This document shows, piece by piece, positions 47,524-56,993 of a DNA stretch of 64,000 nt (the first letter of the stretch is position 1; the number at the start of each line of letters is the position of its first letter). A program made the translations under genes and the position numbers. The notes beneath the pieces are model-generated. The model was not told the DNA's origin. It ran no database searches and was given only the letters and a program-made list of their open reading frames with translations. Source of the stretch: Stutzerimonas nosocomialis (lineage in GTDB: Bacteria; Pseudomonadota; Gammaproteobacteria; Pseudomonadales; Pseudomonadaceae); contig NZ_QLAE01000008.1 in NCBI RefSeq assembly GCF_005876855.1, positions 62,001 through 126,000 on the forward strand. The letters are read 5' to 3'.

Positions 47524-48638
47524 GCATGCATTCCGAGTCTCGTATCAAACGACGCCTGTCGCGCAAGATCTGGGTGGGGCCCGTGCCCGTGGGTGGGGAC
47601 GCCCCGATCGCCGTGCAGAGCATGACCAACACCGATACCTGCGACGTCGACGCGACCGTCGCGCAGATCAAACGTCTGCAGGATGCCGGCGCGGACATCG
47701 TGCGGGTGTCGGTGCCCGACATGGATGCCGCCGAGGCGTTCGGCCGGATCAAGCAGCGTGCCGGCGTGCCGCTGGTGGCCGACATCCATTTCGATTACCA
47801 GATCGCGCTGCGGGTTGCCGAGCTGGGCGTGGACTGCCTGCGCATCAACCCCGGCAACATCGGGCGCGAGGATCGTGTCCGGGCAGTGGTCGAAGCGGCG
47901 CGTGACCGCGGTATTCCGATTCGTATCGGCGTCAACGCGGGCTCCCTGGAAAAGGACCTGCAGAAGAAGTACGGCGAGCCTACGCCCGAGGCGCTGGTCG
48001 AGTCGGCGTTGCGTCACGTCGAGCACCTGGATCGCCTGAACTTCCCGGATTTCAAGGTCAGCGTGAAGGCCTCCGACGTGTTCATGGCGGTCGAAGCCTA
48101 TCGTCTGCTGGCCAGGCAGATCGAGCAGCCGCTGCACCTGGGCATTACCGAAGCTGGCGGGCTGCGCTCGGGTACCGTGAAATCCTCGGTCGGCCTGGGC
48201 ATGCTGCTGGCCGAGGGCATCGGCGACACCATCCGCATCTCGCTTGCTGCCGATCCGGTGGAAGAGATCAAGGTCGGCTTCGATATTCTCAAGTCGCTGC
48301 ACCTGCGTTCGCGCGGCATCAACTTCATCGCCTGCCCGAGCTGTTCGCGGCAGAACTTCGATGTGGTCAAGACCATGAACGAGCTGGAGGGCCGGCTCGA
48401 CGATCTGCTGGTCCCGCTGGACGTGGCGGTGATCGGCTGCGTGGTCAACGGCCCCGGCGAAGCCAAGGAAGCCCATATCGGCCTGACCGGTGGCACACCG
48501 AACAACCTGATCTATATCGACGGCAAGCCGGCCCAGAAGCTTACCAACGACAACCTGGTCGACGAGCTGGAACAACTGATCCGGCGCAAGGCCGCCGAAA
48601 AGGTCGAAGCCGACGCGGCACTGATCCTGCGCAGCTGA
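47520..48638 (+). CDS. ispG: 4-Hydroxy-3-methylbut-2-enyl diphosphate synthase
   Basis: A 372-residue Fe-S enzyme of the MEP isoprenoid pathway. It has [18 protein letters not shown] near the start, INPGNIG in the middle, and the [4Fe-4S] cysteines in [10 protein letters not shown] and [14 protein letters not shown] 47520 overlaps the rodZ stop (ATGA). It depends on Fe-S clusters made by the isc genes upstream. Confidence 0.96.
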   Translation: MSMHSESRIKRRLSRKIWVGPVPVGGDAPIAVQSMTNTDTCDVDATVAQIKRLQDAGADIVRVSVPDMDAAEAFGRIKQRAGVPLVADIHFDYQIALRVAELGVDCLRINPGNIGREDRVRAVVEAARDRGIPIRIGVNAGSLEKDLQKKYGEPTPEALVESALRHVEHLDRLNFPDFKVSVKASDVFMAVEAYRLLARQIEQPLHLGITEAGGLRSGTVKSSVGLGMLLAEGIGDTIRISLAADPVEEIKVGFDILKSLHLRSRGINFIACPSCSRQNFDVVKTMNELEGRLDDLLVPLDVAVIGCVVNGPGEAKEAHIGLTGGTPNNLIYIDGKPAQKLTNDNLVDELEQLIRRKAAEKVEADAALILRS

Positions 48639-48652
48639 CCTAAGGAAGACAC

Positions 48653-49972
48653 TTGAGCAAGTCCCTGCAAGCCATCCGTGGCATGAACGACATCCTGCCC
48701 GGACAGACGCCCGTCTGGCGCTACCTGGAAAGCACCTTCGCCGAATTGCTCGATGCCTACGGCTACAGCGAGATCCGCCTTCCCATCCTCGAATTCACCG
48801 AACTCTTCGCCCGTGGTATCGGTGAAGGCACCGACGTGGTGGACAAGGAGATGTACACCTTCCTGGACCGCAACGAAGAGTCGCTGACCCTGCGCCCCGA
48901 AGGCACTGCAGGCTGCGTGCGCGCGGTGCTCGAGCATGGCATGACCGGCGGCGGGCAGGTGCAGAAGCTCTGGTACACCGGCCCGATGTTCCGCTACGAA
49001 AAGCCGCAGAAGGGCCGCTATCGGCAGTTCCACCAGATCGGCGTCGAGGTGTTCAACCAGCCCGGGCCGGATGTCGATGCCGAGCTGATCATCCTTACGG
49101 CCCGTCTGTGGAAGCAGCTGGGCCTGGCCGACGCGGTGACCCTGCAGCTCAACAGCCTGGGCTCCAGCGAAGCCCGCGCGACCTACCGGGACGCCCTGGT
49201 GGTCTATCTTCAGCAGCGCTTCGATCAGCTCGACGAAGACAGCCAACGTCGTCTGACCACCAATCCGCTGCGTATCCTCGACAGCAAGAATGCCCAGACG
49301 CAGGCCCTGCTGGCCGATGCGCCGACGCTGCACGATTACCTGGACGACGACTCGCGGGTGCATTTCGAGGGGCTCAAGGCGCGCCTGGACGCGGTCGGTA
49401 TCGCCTACGAGATCAATCCCAAGCTGGTCCGCGGTCTGGACTACTACGGCAGAACGGTCTTCGAGTGGGTCACCGATCGCCTGGGGGCCCAGGGCACGGT
49501 CTGCGCCGGTGGTCGCTACGACGGCCTGATCACCCAGTTCGGTGGCAAGCCCACGCCGAGTGTCGGCTTCGCGATGGGGGTCGAGCGGCTGGTCTTGCTG
49601 CTCGAAACCCTGGCGCTGGTGCCCGAGCACCTGACCCGCCCGGCGCACGCCTATGTCTGCGCCTTTGGGGAGGCGGCGGAGCTCGCTGCGGTGGCCCTGG
49701 CCGAGCGGTTGCGCGATGCGTTGCCGGGGCTCCGGCTGCTGCTCAATTCCGGCGGCGGCAGTTTCAAGAGCCAGTTCAAGAAGGCCGACAAGAGCGGCGC
49801 GCGCTTCGCCCTGATTCTGGGAGAGGACGAGCTGGCGGGTCGCGTGGTAGGTTGCAAGCCGCTGCGCGACGATAGCGAGCAGGAAAACATTGCCTGGGAT
49901 GCTCTACCCGAGCGTCTGGCTGTCTGCTTCGAGCAGACTGAGACTAAGCGAACAAAAGGAGTGACGGTGTGA
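48653..49972 (+). CDS. hisS: Histidyl-tRNA synthetase
   Basis: A 439-residue class II synthetase. Motif 1 lies near [19 protein letters not shown] and motif 2 in [12 protein letters not shown]. The two histidyl-specific boxes are [15 protein letters not shown] and AGGRYDGLI. It starts at TTG 48653, 8 bases after AAGGAAG. Its stop overlaps the GTG of yfgM. Confidence 0.97.
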   Translation: MSKSLQAIRGMNDILPGQTPVWRYLESTFAELLDAYGYSEIRLPILEFTELFARGIGEGTDVVDKEMYTFLDRNEESLTLRPEGTAGCVRAVLEHGMTGGGQVQKLWYTGPMFRYEKPQKGRYRQFHQIGVEVFNQPGPDVDAELIILTARLWKQLGLADAVTLQLNSLGSSEARATYRDALVVYLQQRFDQLDEDSQRRLTTNPLRILDSKNAQTQALLADAPTLHDYLDDDSRVHFEGLKARLDAVGIAYEINPKLVRGLDYYGRTVFEWVTDRLGAQGTVCAGGRYDGLITQFGGKPTPSVGFAMGVERLVLLLETLALVPEHLTRPAHAYVCAFGEAAELAAVALAERLRDALPGLRLLLNSGGGSFKSQFKKADKSGARFALILGEDELAGRVVGCKPLRDDSEQENIAWDALPERLAVCFEQTETKRTKGVTV

Positions 49973-50610
49973 CCTCGGGTACTGAAGACGAACAAATCGC
50001 GCAGATCAAGGAATGGTGGCGCCGTAACGGAATGCCGCTGCTGGTTGGCGCGGTACTGGCGCTGGCCCTGGTTTTCGGCTGGCAGGCCTGGCAGAACCAT
50101 CAGGTCAACAAGGCCCAGGGCGCCTCGGCCCTCTATCAGCAATTGCTCGATGCCTCGCTCAATACGGGCAGCGTCGACGCAGCCGAAGTGGCGCGCCTGG
50201 GCACCGAACTGAAGAACAACTACGGCGGCACTCACTACGCCCAGTACGGCAGCCTGTTCATGGCCAAGATCGCGGTGGAAGCCGGGCAGCTCGACGATGC
50301 GGCCAGCGAGCTGCACGCTGTGCTGGACAAGCCGGCCGACAAGACCATCGAAGAGCTGGCCCGTCAACGCCTGGCCCGTGTCCTGTCCGCCCAGGACAAG
50401 GCCGATGAAGCCTTGAAGCTGCTCGACGGCGAGGCCGAGAAGGCCTTTGCGGCGAGCCGCGAGGAATTGCGTGGCGACCTGCTGGTCCAGCTCGGTCGCA
50501 CCGATGATGCCTTTGCTGCCTATAGCAAGGCCAAGCAGTCCCTGTCCCAGGATGCCGCCGTCGGCGGGCTGCAGCTCAAGCTCGATGACCTGGCCAAAGG
50601 GGAGGCATGA
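49969..50610 (+). CDS. yfgM: YfgM family ancillary SecYEG translocon subunit
   Basis: A 213-residue protein with a short cytoplasmic N-terminus ([17 protein letters not shown]), one membrane segment ([18 protein letters not shown]) and a TPR periplasmic part. In E. coli, YfgM works with PpiD at the exit of the Sec translocon. It starts at GTG 49969, overlapping hisS. It is followed 4 bases later by bamB. Confidence 0.93.
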   Translation: MTSGTEDEQIAQIKEWWRRNGMPLLVGAVLALALVFGWQAWQNHQVNKAQGASALYQQLLDASLNTGSVDAAEVARLGTELKNNYGGTHYAQYGSLFMAKIAVEAGQLDDAASELHAVLDKPADKTIEELARQRLARVLSAQDKADEALKLLDGEAEKAFAASREELRGDLLVQLGRTDDAFAAYSKAKQSLSQDAAVGGLQLKLDDLAKGEA

Positions 50611-50614
50611 CGTG

Positions 50615-51760
50615 ATGCGTTGGAAGATTGCCGCGCTGTTGTCCCTCGTGGTGCTGGCTGCCGGCTGCAGCAGTAGCAGCAAGGAGCCCGAGCCCGCCGA
50701 ACTGCAGAAGTTCGATGCCGAAATCCGTCTCGACCAGCAGTGGAGCCGCTCGGTCGGCAAGGGGCAGGGCAAGACCTACAACCTGCTGGCCCCGGTCGTC
50801 TACGGCGACCAGATCTTCGCCAGCGATGTTCGCGGGCGCGTGGTGTCGCTGGATCGCTTCACCGGCAAGGTGGAGTGGCGCAAGGATCTGGACGAGCCGG
50901 TGTCCGGCGGCGTAGGCGCCGGCTACGGGTTGATCCTGGTCGGCACCCTCAAGGGTGATGTCATTGCGCTGGATGCCGCCAGCGGCGAAGAGCGCTGGCG
51001 CAGCCACGTCGGCAGCGAAGTGCTCGCTGCTCCGGCCATCAACGGCGACATCGTCGTCGCCCAGACCCAGGACGATCGTCTGGTCGCGCTGGAAATGGAT
51101 ACCGGGACCCAGCGTTGGGCCTATGAAAGCTCGCCCGCAGTGCTCACCCTGCGTGGCACCGGGGCGCCGGTGCTCACCAACCAGCTGGCGGTCGCCGGTC
51201 TTTCCAGCGGCCGTGTCGTCGCGCTGGATACCCGCGGTGGCCTGCCGGTCTGGGAGCAGCGGGTGGCTGTACCCCAGGGGCGTACCGAACTCGAACGCGT
51301 GGTCGATATCGACGGCGGCCTGCTGCTGTCCGGCGGCACGCTTTACGTGGTCACCTACCAGGGGCGCGTCGCCGCGCTGGAGCTGGAAAGCGGCCGTATA
51401 CTGTGGCAGCGCGAGGCATCGAGCTCCGGTGGCGTGGCCCTGGGTTACGGCAGCGTTTACCTGAGCCTGGCCAATGGCACCGTCGAGAGCATCGACGAGC
51501 GTTCGACCAGCGTCCTGTGGCGCAACGAAGACCTGGCGCGCCGCCAGCTGTCGACGCCGGAGGTGCTGTCGAGTTATGTGGTGGTCGGCGACTTCGAAGG
51601 CTATCTGCACTTCCTGAGTCAGGTCGATGGCCGTTTCGTCGCCCGCACCCGGGTCGAAAGCGCTGGCGTGCGGGTCCGCCCGGTGGTGTCCGGCGACTGG
51701 CTGTATGCCTACGGCAACGATGGCAAGCTGGTAGCGCTGACCATCCGCCAGAGTGACTGA
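50615..51760 (+). CDS. bamB: Outer membrane assembly lipoprotein BamB
   Basis: A 381-residue beta-propeller lipoprotein. The signal ends in VLAAGC, and PQQ-like repeats follow, such as GRVVSLDRFTGKVEWRKDL and GDVIALDAASGEERWRSHVG. It is part of the BAM complex that inserts outer-membrane proteins. ATG 50615 follows GGGGAGG by 9 bases; a GTG three bases upstream is possible. A terminator follows before der. Confidence 0.95.
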   Translation: MRWKIAALLSLVVLAAGCSSSSKEPEPAELQKFDAEIRLDQQWSRSVGKGQGKTYNLLAPVVYGDQIFASDVRGRVVSLDRFTGKVEWRKDLDEPVSGGVGAGYGLILVGTLKGDVIALDAASGEERWRSHVGSEVLAAPAINGDIVVAQTQDDRLVALEMDTGTQRWAYESSPAVLTLRGTGAPVLTNQLAVAGLSSGRVVALDTRGGLPVWEQRVAVPQGRTELERVVDIDGGLLLSGGTLYVVTYQGRVAALELESGRILWQREASSSGGVALGYGSVYLSLANGTVESIDERSTSVLWRNEDLARRQLSTPEVLSSYVVVGDFEGYLHFLSQVDGRFVARTRVESAGVRVRPVVSGDWLYAYGNDGKLVALTIRQSD

Positions 51761-51798
51761 TCGGCAGCCAGATCGCTGCCGCCTCAGGGTTCAATAGC

Positions 51799-51830
51799 CG
51801 GCCGCTGCCTTGCAGCGGCCGTTGTGTTTT
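51799..51830 (+). terminator. Terminator between bamB and der
   Basis: A 9-bp stem, CGGCCGCTG-CCTTG-CAGCGGCCG, is followed by TTGTGTTTT. It should separate the hisS-yfgM-bamB transcript from der. Confidence 0.8.
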
Positions 51831-51855
51831 CTGAAATATCGAGTTGGAGAGCCGC

Positions 51856-53337
51856 ATGGTTCCCGTTATCGCCCTGGTGGGCCGTCCGAACGTCGGCAAG
51901 TCCACCCTGTTCAACCGGCTGACCAAGAGCCGCGATGCCATCGTCGCCGAATATGCCGGCCTGACCCGTGATCGCCAGTACGGCGAGGCCAAATGGCAGG
52001 GTCGCACCTACATCGTCATCGACACCGGCGGTATTTCCGGTGACGAGGAAGGCATCGACGCGAAGATGGCCGAGCAGTCGCTGCAGGCGATCGAGGAAGC
52101 CGATGCGGTCCTGTTCATGGTCGACTCGCGGGCTGGACTGACCGCCGCCGACCAGATGATCGCCGAGCACCTGCGCAAGCGGAACAAGCGCAGCTTCCTG
52201 GTCGCCAACAAGGTCGACAGCGTCGACCCCGACATCGCCCGCGCCGAGTTCAGCCCGCTGGGCCTGGGCGACGCGCTGCCGATCGCCGCGGCCCACGGGC
52301 GCGGCATCAGCCACATGCTGGAAGCGGCCCTGGGGATCTTCCCCAAGGACGAAGAGTCGCAGCCGGGTGCCGAAGGCGAGGGCGAAGAAGAGGTCGCCGA
52401 AGGCCAGGAGCTTTCGCGGATTCCCGGGCCGAGCGAGAAGGACGGCATCAAGATCGCCATCATCGGCCGGCCCAACGTCGGCAAGTCGACCCTGGTCAAC
52501 CGCATGCTCGGCGAGGAGCGGGTGATCGTCTATGACCAGGCCGGTACCACCCGCGACAGCATCTACATCCCTTTCGAGCGCGACGACGAGAAATACACCC
52601 TGATCGATACCGCCGGCGTGCGCCGTCGCGGCAAGATCTTCGAGGCGGTGGAAAAGTTCTCCGTGGTCAAGACGCTGCAGGCGATCCAGGACGCCAACGT
52701 GGTGATCTTCGTGATGGATGCGCGCGAAGGCGTGGTCGAGCACGACCTGAACCTGCTCGGCTTCGTGCTGGAAACCGGGCGCGCGCTGGTCATCGCGCTG
52801 AACAAGTGGGACGGCATGGAGCCGGGCGAGCGCGACTACGTGAAGACCGAGCTGGAACGCCGGCTGTTCTTCGTCGACTTTGCCGACATCCACTTCATTT
52901 CCGCCAAGCACGGCACCGGGGTCGGGCATCTGTACAAGTCGGTGCAGGCTTCGTTCAAGTCGGCGATCACCCGCTGGCCGACCAGCCGCCTCACGCAGAT
53001 CCTCGAGGACGCGGTGCAGGAGCACCAGCCGCCGCTGGTCAACGGACGCCGGATCAAGCTGCGCTATGCGCACCTGGGCGGAGCCAACCCGCCGCTGATC
53101 GTCATCCACGGCAACCAGGTGGATGCGGTACCCAAGTCCTATTCCCGCTACCTGGAAAACACCTATCGGCGGGTGCTCAAGCTGGTCGGTACGCCGATCC
53201 GCATCGAGTACAAGGGCGGGGAGAACCCCTTCGAGGGCAAGAAGAACACCCTGACCGACCGCCAGGTGAACAAGAAGCGCCGCCTCATGTCGCACCACAA
53301 GAAGGCCGACAAGAAGCGCCGCGACAAGAAGCGCTAA
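51856..53337 (+). CDS. der: Ribosome biogenesis GTPase Der
   Basis: A 493-residue protein with two tandem GTPase domains. The first has [15 protein letters not shown] and DTGGI; the second has [15 protein letters not shown] and DTAGV. An acidic linker ([15 protein letters not shown]) lies between them, and a KH-like C-terminal domain ends in a lysine/arginine-rich tail. It assists 50S subunit assembly. GGAG precedes ATG 51856. Confidence 0.97.
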   Translation: MVPVIALVGRPNVGKSTLFNRLTKSRDAIVAEYAGLTRDRQYGEAKWQGRTYIVIDTGGISGDEEGIDAKMAEQSLQAIEEADAVLFMVDSRAGLTAADQMIAEHLRKRNKRSFLVANKVDSVDPDIARAEFSPLGLGDALPIAAAHGRGISHMLEAALGIFPKDEESQPGAEGEGEEEVAEGQELSRIPGPSEKDGIKIAIIGRPNVGKSTLVNRMLGEERVIVYDQAGTTRDSIYIPFERDDEKYTLIDTAGVRRRGKIFEAVEKFSVVKTLQAIQDANVVIFVMDAREGVVEHDLNLLGFVLETGRALVIALNKWDGMEPGERDYVKTELERRLFFVDFADIHFISAKHGTGVGHLYKSVQASFKSAITRWPTSRLTQILEDAVQEHQPPLVNGRRIKLRYAHLGGANPPLIVIHGNQVDAVPKSYSRYLENTYRRVLKLVGTPIRIEYKGGENPFEGKKNTLTDRQVNKKRRLMSHHKKADKKRRDKKR

Positions 53338-53459
53338 GCGTTCCCTGTCAAGGTTCTTCGCGTTTCATGGAGGACAGGGTTGTCCGATACCGGACTGGCG
53401 ATATGGGGTGCTGAATGAACGTTTTGATTTCATTGGGCCCTATCGAGCCGTCTGATAGT

Positions 53460-53940
53460 TTGGTTTCGCCCTGCGGGTCGAGTCACCTTTTTCAGTCGCG
53501 AAAAAAATAACCAAAAACGCTTGCCCCTGCATCCGGCCCTGCGCTTCGCTCCACCATTGCTCCAGGGGACGGCATACAGGGCGTCCCCGGCGCTTTAAGC
53601 GGGGACGCCTAGTCCTCGCTCCCTTACACAACGGTTCCGCTCACCCTCCTGAACGGGGCGGTTGGTGGCGCCTGTTGGTTCGTGCAAAAAAGCAAAGCCA
53701 AAAGCAACATCATTGATCTTCCAGGCGACGCGGACCCGTTCCCGGCAGGAGGCCGATTGGAGGTGCTGCGCAGGGGGACACGAGGACGCCGGTGAGGAAC
53801 GAAGGGGCAGGGACGCGGGCCCTCGGAGCGGCGGGAAGTCTGGCCGCAGGCCAGACCCGGATGTCGGCGGTGGCTTTCTCTTTGGCTGCTTTCTCTTGGC
53901 CAGGCAAGAGAAAGTGAATCGGCCGGCGGGCCGAAACCAA
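53460..53940. repeat. Approx. 480 bp repeat-like element with inverted ends
   Basis: This fills most of the 740-base gap after der, and I find no real gene in it. Its two ends are inverted copies. The 27 bases at 53460-53486 match the reverse complement of 53914-53940 at 22 of 27 positions, starting TTGGTTTCG. The right end also holds a perfect 10-bp hairpin, CTTTCTCTTG-GCCAGG-CAAGAGAAAG (53889-53914). The left end has a weaker TTTTTC/GAAAAA one (53489-53506). Open frames inside are Arg- and Pro-rich and look like noise. It resembles the repeated intergenic elements of pseudomonads that are often mis-annotated as small genes. No transposase is present. Confidence 0.55.
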
Positions 53941-54079
53941 GGGTGTCAGCACACTCGGCAATCGCTTCAGACATCGAGGCGCAAGCCTGAACCAGACGAC
54001 TCCGTTCGACATCAATCTTCGTATCCGGAGTCATCCTGACGAACCGCTTTTTTCAACGCTACAGATCGCGAGTAGGCTC

Positions 54080-54874
54080 TCAGCCTTGCTCGTCAAACGA
54101 CTGGTCCATATCCAAGGCCGGTCGAGCGTGCTTCGGCTTGCCGACCGGGCGCGCCGGGTTACCCACAACCGTCGTATGCGGCTGAACGGGATGCAACACG
54201 ATGCTTCCCGCACCCACCTTGGCGCCTTCGCCGATCTCGATATTGCCGAGGATCTTCGCGCCCGCGCCGATCATCACCCCGCTGCGTACCTTGGGATGAC
54301 GATCGCCGCCTTCCTTGCCGGTGCCGCCCAGCGTCACGCCCTGCAGGATGGACACATCATCGCCTATGACGGCCGTTTCACCGATGACGATGCCCGTGCC
54401 GTGGTCGAGCATGATGCCGCTGCCGATCCGACTGGCGGGGTTGATATCGATGGCCAGGCGTTCGTTGCAGCGCGCCTGGATGAACATCGCCAACAGGCGT
54501 TCGCCCTGGCCATGCAGATGATGGCTGATACGGTACGCCTGCAGCGCCAGGAACCCCTTGGAGAACAGGAACACTTCCAGCGCTGTGGCGAACGCCGGGT
54601 CGCGGCTGACGATTGCCTGCAGGTCGCGCCAGGCCGAGTCGGTCAGTGCCGGGGCCTGGCGGTGAATGTGGGCGAAGCGCTCGGCCAGCGTCTGCTGTTG
54701 CTCGGGGGTGTCCGCCAGGGTGCGGCCGACTCGATGGGCGAGGGCGCAACCGAAATCCGGCTGTTCGATGATGGCTTGCCGGAAGACGGCGGCCAGCGTC
54801 GGCTCGCTATCCATGGCCCGTTCCGTCTGGCTGCGCAGGGCATTCCACGAGGCGCTGGCGGTATGCATTGACAT
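54080..54874 (-). CDS. Serine O-acetyltransferase (long CysE type)
   Basis: A 264-residue enzyme with the long helical N-terminal domain of E. coli CysE (WNALRSQTERAMDSEPTLAA and onward). The hexapeptide-repeat domain includes INPASRIGSGIMLDHGTGIV and GDRHPKVRSGVMIGAGAKIL. The window holds two such genes of different subtypes: this one and the short CysE beside iscR. The long type is often feedback-inhibited by cysteine through its C-terminus. It starts at ATG 54874 (or 54868) and diverges from the aminotransferase gene. Confidence 0.9.
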   Translation of the reverse strand: MSMHTASASWNALRSQTERAMDSEPTLAAVFRQAIIEQPDFGCALAHRVGRTLADTPEQQQTLAERFAHIHRQAPALTDSAWRDLQAIVSRDPAFATALEVFLFSKGFLALQAYRISHHLHGQGERLLAMFIQARCNERLAIDINPASRIGSGIMLDHGTGIVIGETAVIGDDVSILQGVTLGGTGKEGGDRHPKVRSGVMIGAGAKILGNIEIGEGAKVGAGSIVLHPVQPHTTVVGNPARPVGKPKHARPALDMDQSFDEQG

Positions 54875-55058
54875 GGCGAATTCCCGATGGAGATTGGGGC
54901 GCAGGGTAAAGGCCAGGGGCTTGTCGATACAACCGTATCAGCCCAACGCTTTCGGGAAGGAGTGGGCCTCTCCCGGATGCTCGTATCGGGCCGCGGTGAT
55001 CGGCTATCCTGCTTGTCCCTGCCGCATCCCCGCCCGGCAGGCCTGTCGGAAGGCTGTC

Positions 55059-56207
55059 ATGCTCATCAGCAAATTACCCAATGTCGGCACCACCATCTTC
55101 ACCACGATGTCCCAGCTCGCGGCGCAGACCGGGGCGTTGAACCTGTCCCAGGGTTTTCCCGACTTCGATGGGCCCGACGCGCTGCGCGAAGCCGTGGCGC
55201 GCCATGTCATGAGCGGCCACAACCAGTACGCGCCGATGCCGGGTCTGCCGGCGCTGCGCGAGCAGATCGCGGACAAGGTCGCCAGGCTCCATGGGCGAAC
55301 AGTCAGCGCCGGTGACGAGGTGACCGTCACGCCCGGCGCCACCCAGGCGATCTTCTGCGCCATCCACGCGGTGATCCGTCCGGGCGACGAGGTCATCGTC
55401 TTCGACCCCTGCTATGACAGCTACGAGCCTGCGACCGAGCTGGCCGGAGGGCGCTGCGTGCACCTCGCCCTGACGCCCCCGTCGTTCGCCATCGACTGGC
55501 AGCAGCTCGGCGAGGCGCTGTCGCCGCGCACGCGGATGATCATTCTCAACAGCCCGCACAACCCGAGCGGCACGCTGATCGGCCGCGCCGAGCTGGACCG
55601 GCTGGCCGAGCTGATTCGTGGACGGGACATCTACCTGCTCAGTGACGAGGTCTACGAGCACCTGGTGTTCGACGGCGCCAGCCATGCCAGCGTGCTCGGC
55701 CACGAGGAGCTGTATCGCCGCGCCTTCGTGGTGAGTTCGTTCGGCAAGACCTACCACGTGACGGGCTGGAAGACCGGCTACGTCATCGCGCCGCCGGCCC
55801 TGACCGCCGAGCTGCGCAAGGTCCACCAGTACGTCAGCTTCTGTGGCGTGACGCCGCTGCAGCATGCCCTTGCCGACTTCATGGCCGAGCATCCGGAACA
55901 TGTAGACGAGCTGCCGGCCTTCTACCAGGCCAAGCGGGACCTGTTCTGCGACCTGCTGGCCGGATCACGTTTCGCCTTCACCCGCGCGGCCGGAACCTAT
56001 TTCCAGCTGGCCGACTACTCGGCGATCAGGCCGGACCTGGACGATGTCGAGATGGCCCAGTGGATGACCCGCGAGCACGGCGTGGCGACCATCCCCATCT
56101 CGGTGTTCTACCAGAGCCCTCCGCAAGGGCTGAGGCTGGTCCGGTTCTGCTTCGCCAAGCGCGAAGATACGTTGCGCCAGGCCGCCGAGAGGTTAGCCGT
56201 CCTATGA
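55059..56207 (+). CDS. Methionine/glutamine-type aminotransferase (class I PLP)
   Basis: A 382-residue aminotransferase. It opens MLISKLPNVGTTIFTTMSQL, has NLSQGFPDFDGP, and the PLP-lysine region SSFGKTYHVTGWKTGYVIAP. It resembles E. coli YbdL and the kynurenine/glutamine transaminase K group, which act on methionine and glutamine with keto acids. GGAAGG precedes ATG 55059; the long upstream frame is spurious. Its stop overlaps the next gene, an omega-amidase. Confidence 0.88.
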   Translation: MLISKLPNVGTTIFTTMSQLAAQTGALNLSQGFPDFDGPDALREAVARHVMSGHNQYAPMPGLPALREQIADKVARLHGRTVSAGDEVTVTPGATQAIFCAIHAVIRPGDEVIVFDPCYDSYEPATELAGGRCVHLALTPPSFAIDWQQLGEALSPRTRMIILNSPHNPSGTLIGRAELDRLAELIRGRDIYLLSDEVYEHLVFDGASHASVLGHEELYRRAFVVSSFGKTYHVTGWKTGYVIAPPALTAELRKVHQYVSFCGVTPLQHALADFMAEHPEHVDELPAFYQAKRDLFCDLLAGSRFAFTRAAGTYFQLADYSAIRPDLDDVEMAQWMTREHGVATIPISVFYQSPPQGLRLVRFCFAKREDTLRQAAERLAVL

Positions 56208-56989
56208 CCGCACGCCCCGATCTCGATATCGCGCTCGTCCAGACGAGCCTCGTCTGGCAGGACGCCGCCGCCAACCGCGACCACTTCCAGCGCCTGCTGC
56301 AGCAAGCGCGGGGTGCCGACCTGGTGGTGCTGCCGGAAATGTTCACCACCGGATTCTCGATGCACTCCGAGCACCTGGCGGAGGCGGAGGATGGCCCCAC
56401 CGCGCAGTGGCTGCGCGAGCAGGCGGCGGCGCTGGAGGCCGTCGTCTGCGGCAGCCTGATCGTTCGCGATCAGGCCGGTTTTCATCGAAATCGCCTGCTC
56501 TGGGCGCAGCCCGACGGCCAGCTGTTGCACTACGACAAGCGCCATCTGTTCCGCATGGCGGGCGAGCACAAGCACTACAGTGCGGGCAGCCGCCAGGCGG
56601 TGTTCGAGCTCAAGGGCTGGCGGGTGCGGCCGCTGATCTGCTACGACCTGCGCTTTCCGGTGTGGAGCCGCGATGCGAGCGGCACCGACCTGTTGCTGTA
56701 CACCGCCAACTGGCCGGCGGCGCGCCGGCAGCACTGGAACCGCCTGCTACCGGCCCGGGCCATCGAGAACCTCTGCTACGTGGCCGCCGTCAACCGGATC
56801 GGCGAGGACGGCAAGGGGCATGCCTACAGCGGCGACAGCCAGGTCCTGGATTTCCACGGCCAAGCGCTGCTCGAGGGGCGGGATGGCGAGGGCGTGTTCC
56901 GGGTCAGGTTGTCGGCGGCCGACCTGGCGGAGCATCGCGAGCGCTTCCCTGCGCATCAGGATGCCGATGACTTCGAGCTGAGCCTGTAG
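56204..56989 (+). CDS. Omega-amidase (YafV/Nit2-type carbon-nitrogen hydrolase)
   Basis: A 261-residue nitrilase-superfamily enzyme. The catalytic triad is visible: Glu in VVLPEMFTTGF, Lys in YDKRHLF and Cys in ICYDLRFPVW. Family members cut 2-oxoglutaramate or 2-oxosuccinamate. The ATG (56204) overlaps the stop of the aminotransferase. Together they can run the glutamine transaminase-omega-amidase route that salvages methionine's keto acid and makes the transamination irreversible. Confidence 0.9.
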   Translation: MTARPDLDIALVQTSLVWQDAAANRDHFQRLLQQARGADLVVLPEMFTTGFSMHSEHLAEAEDGPTAQWLREQAAALEAVVCGSLIVRDQAGFHRNRLLWAQPDGQLLHYDKRHLFRMAGEHKHYSAGSRQAVFELKGWRVRPLICYDLRFPVWSRDASGTDLLLYTANWPAARRQHWNRLLPARAIENLCYVAAVNRIGEDGKGHAYSGDSQVLDFHGQALLEGRDGEGVFRVRLSAADLAEHRERFPAHQDADDFELSL

Positions 56990-56993
56990 GCCT

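Noticed and set aside
53440-54039. Several short open frames in the gap after der
   Set aside because: Arg/Pro-rich, overlapping on both strands, no ribosome sites, and lying within the inverted-end repeat element.
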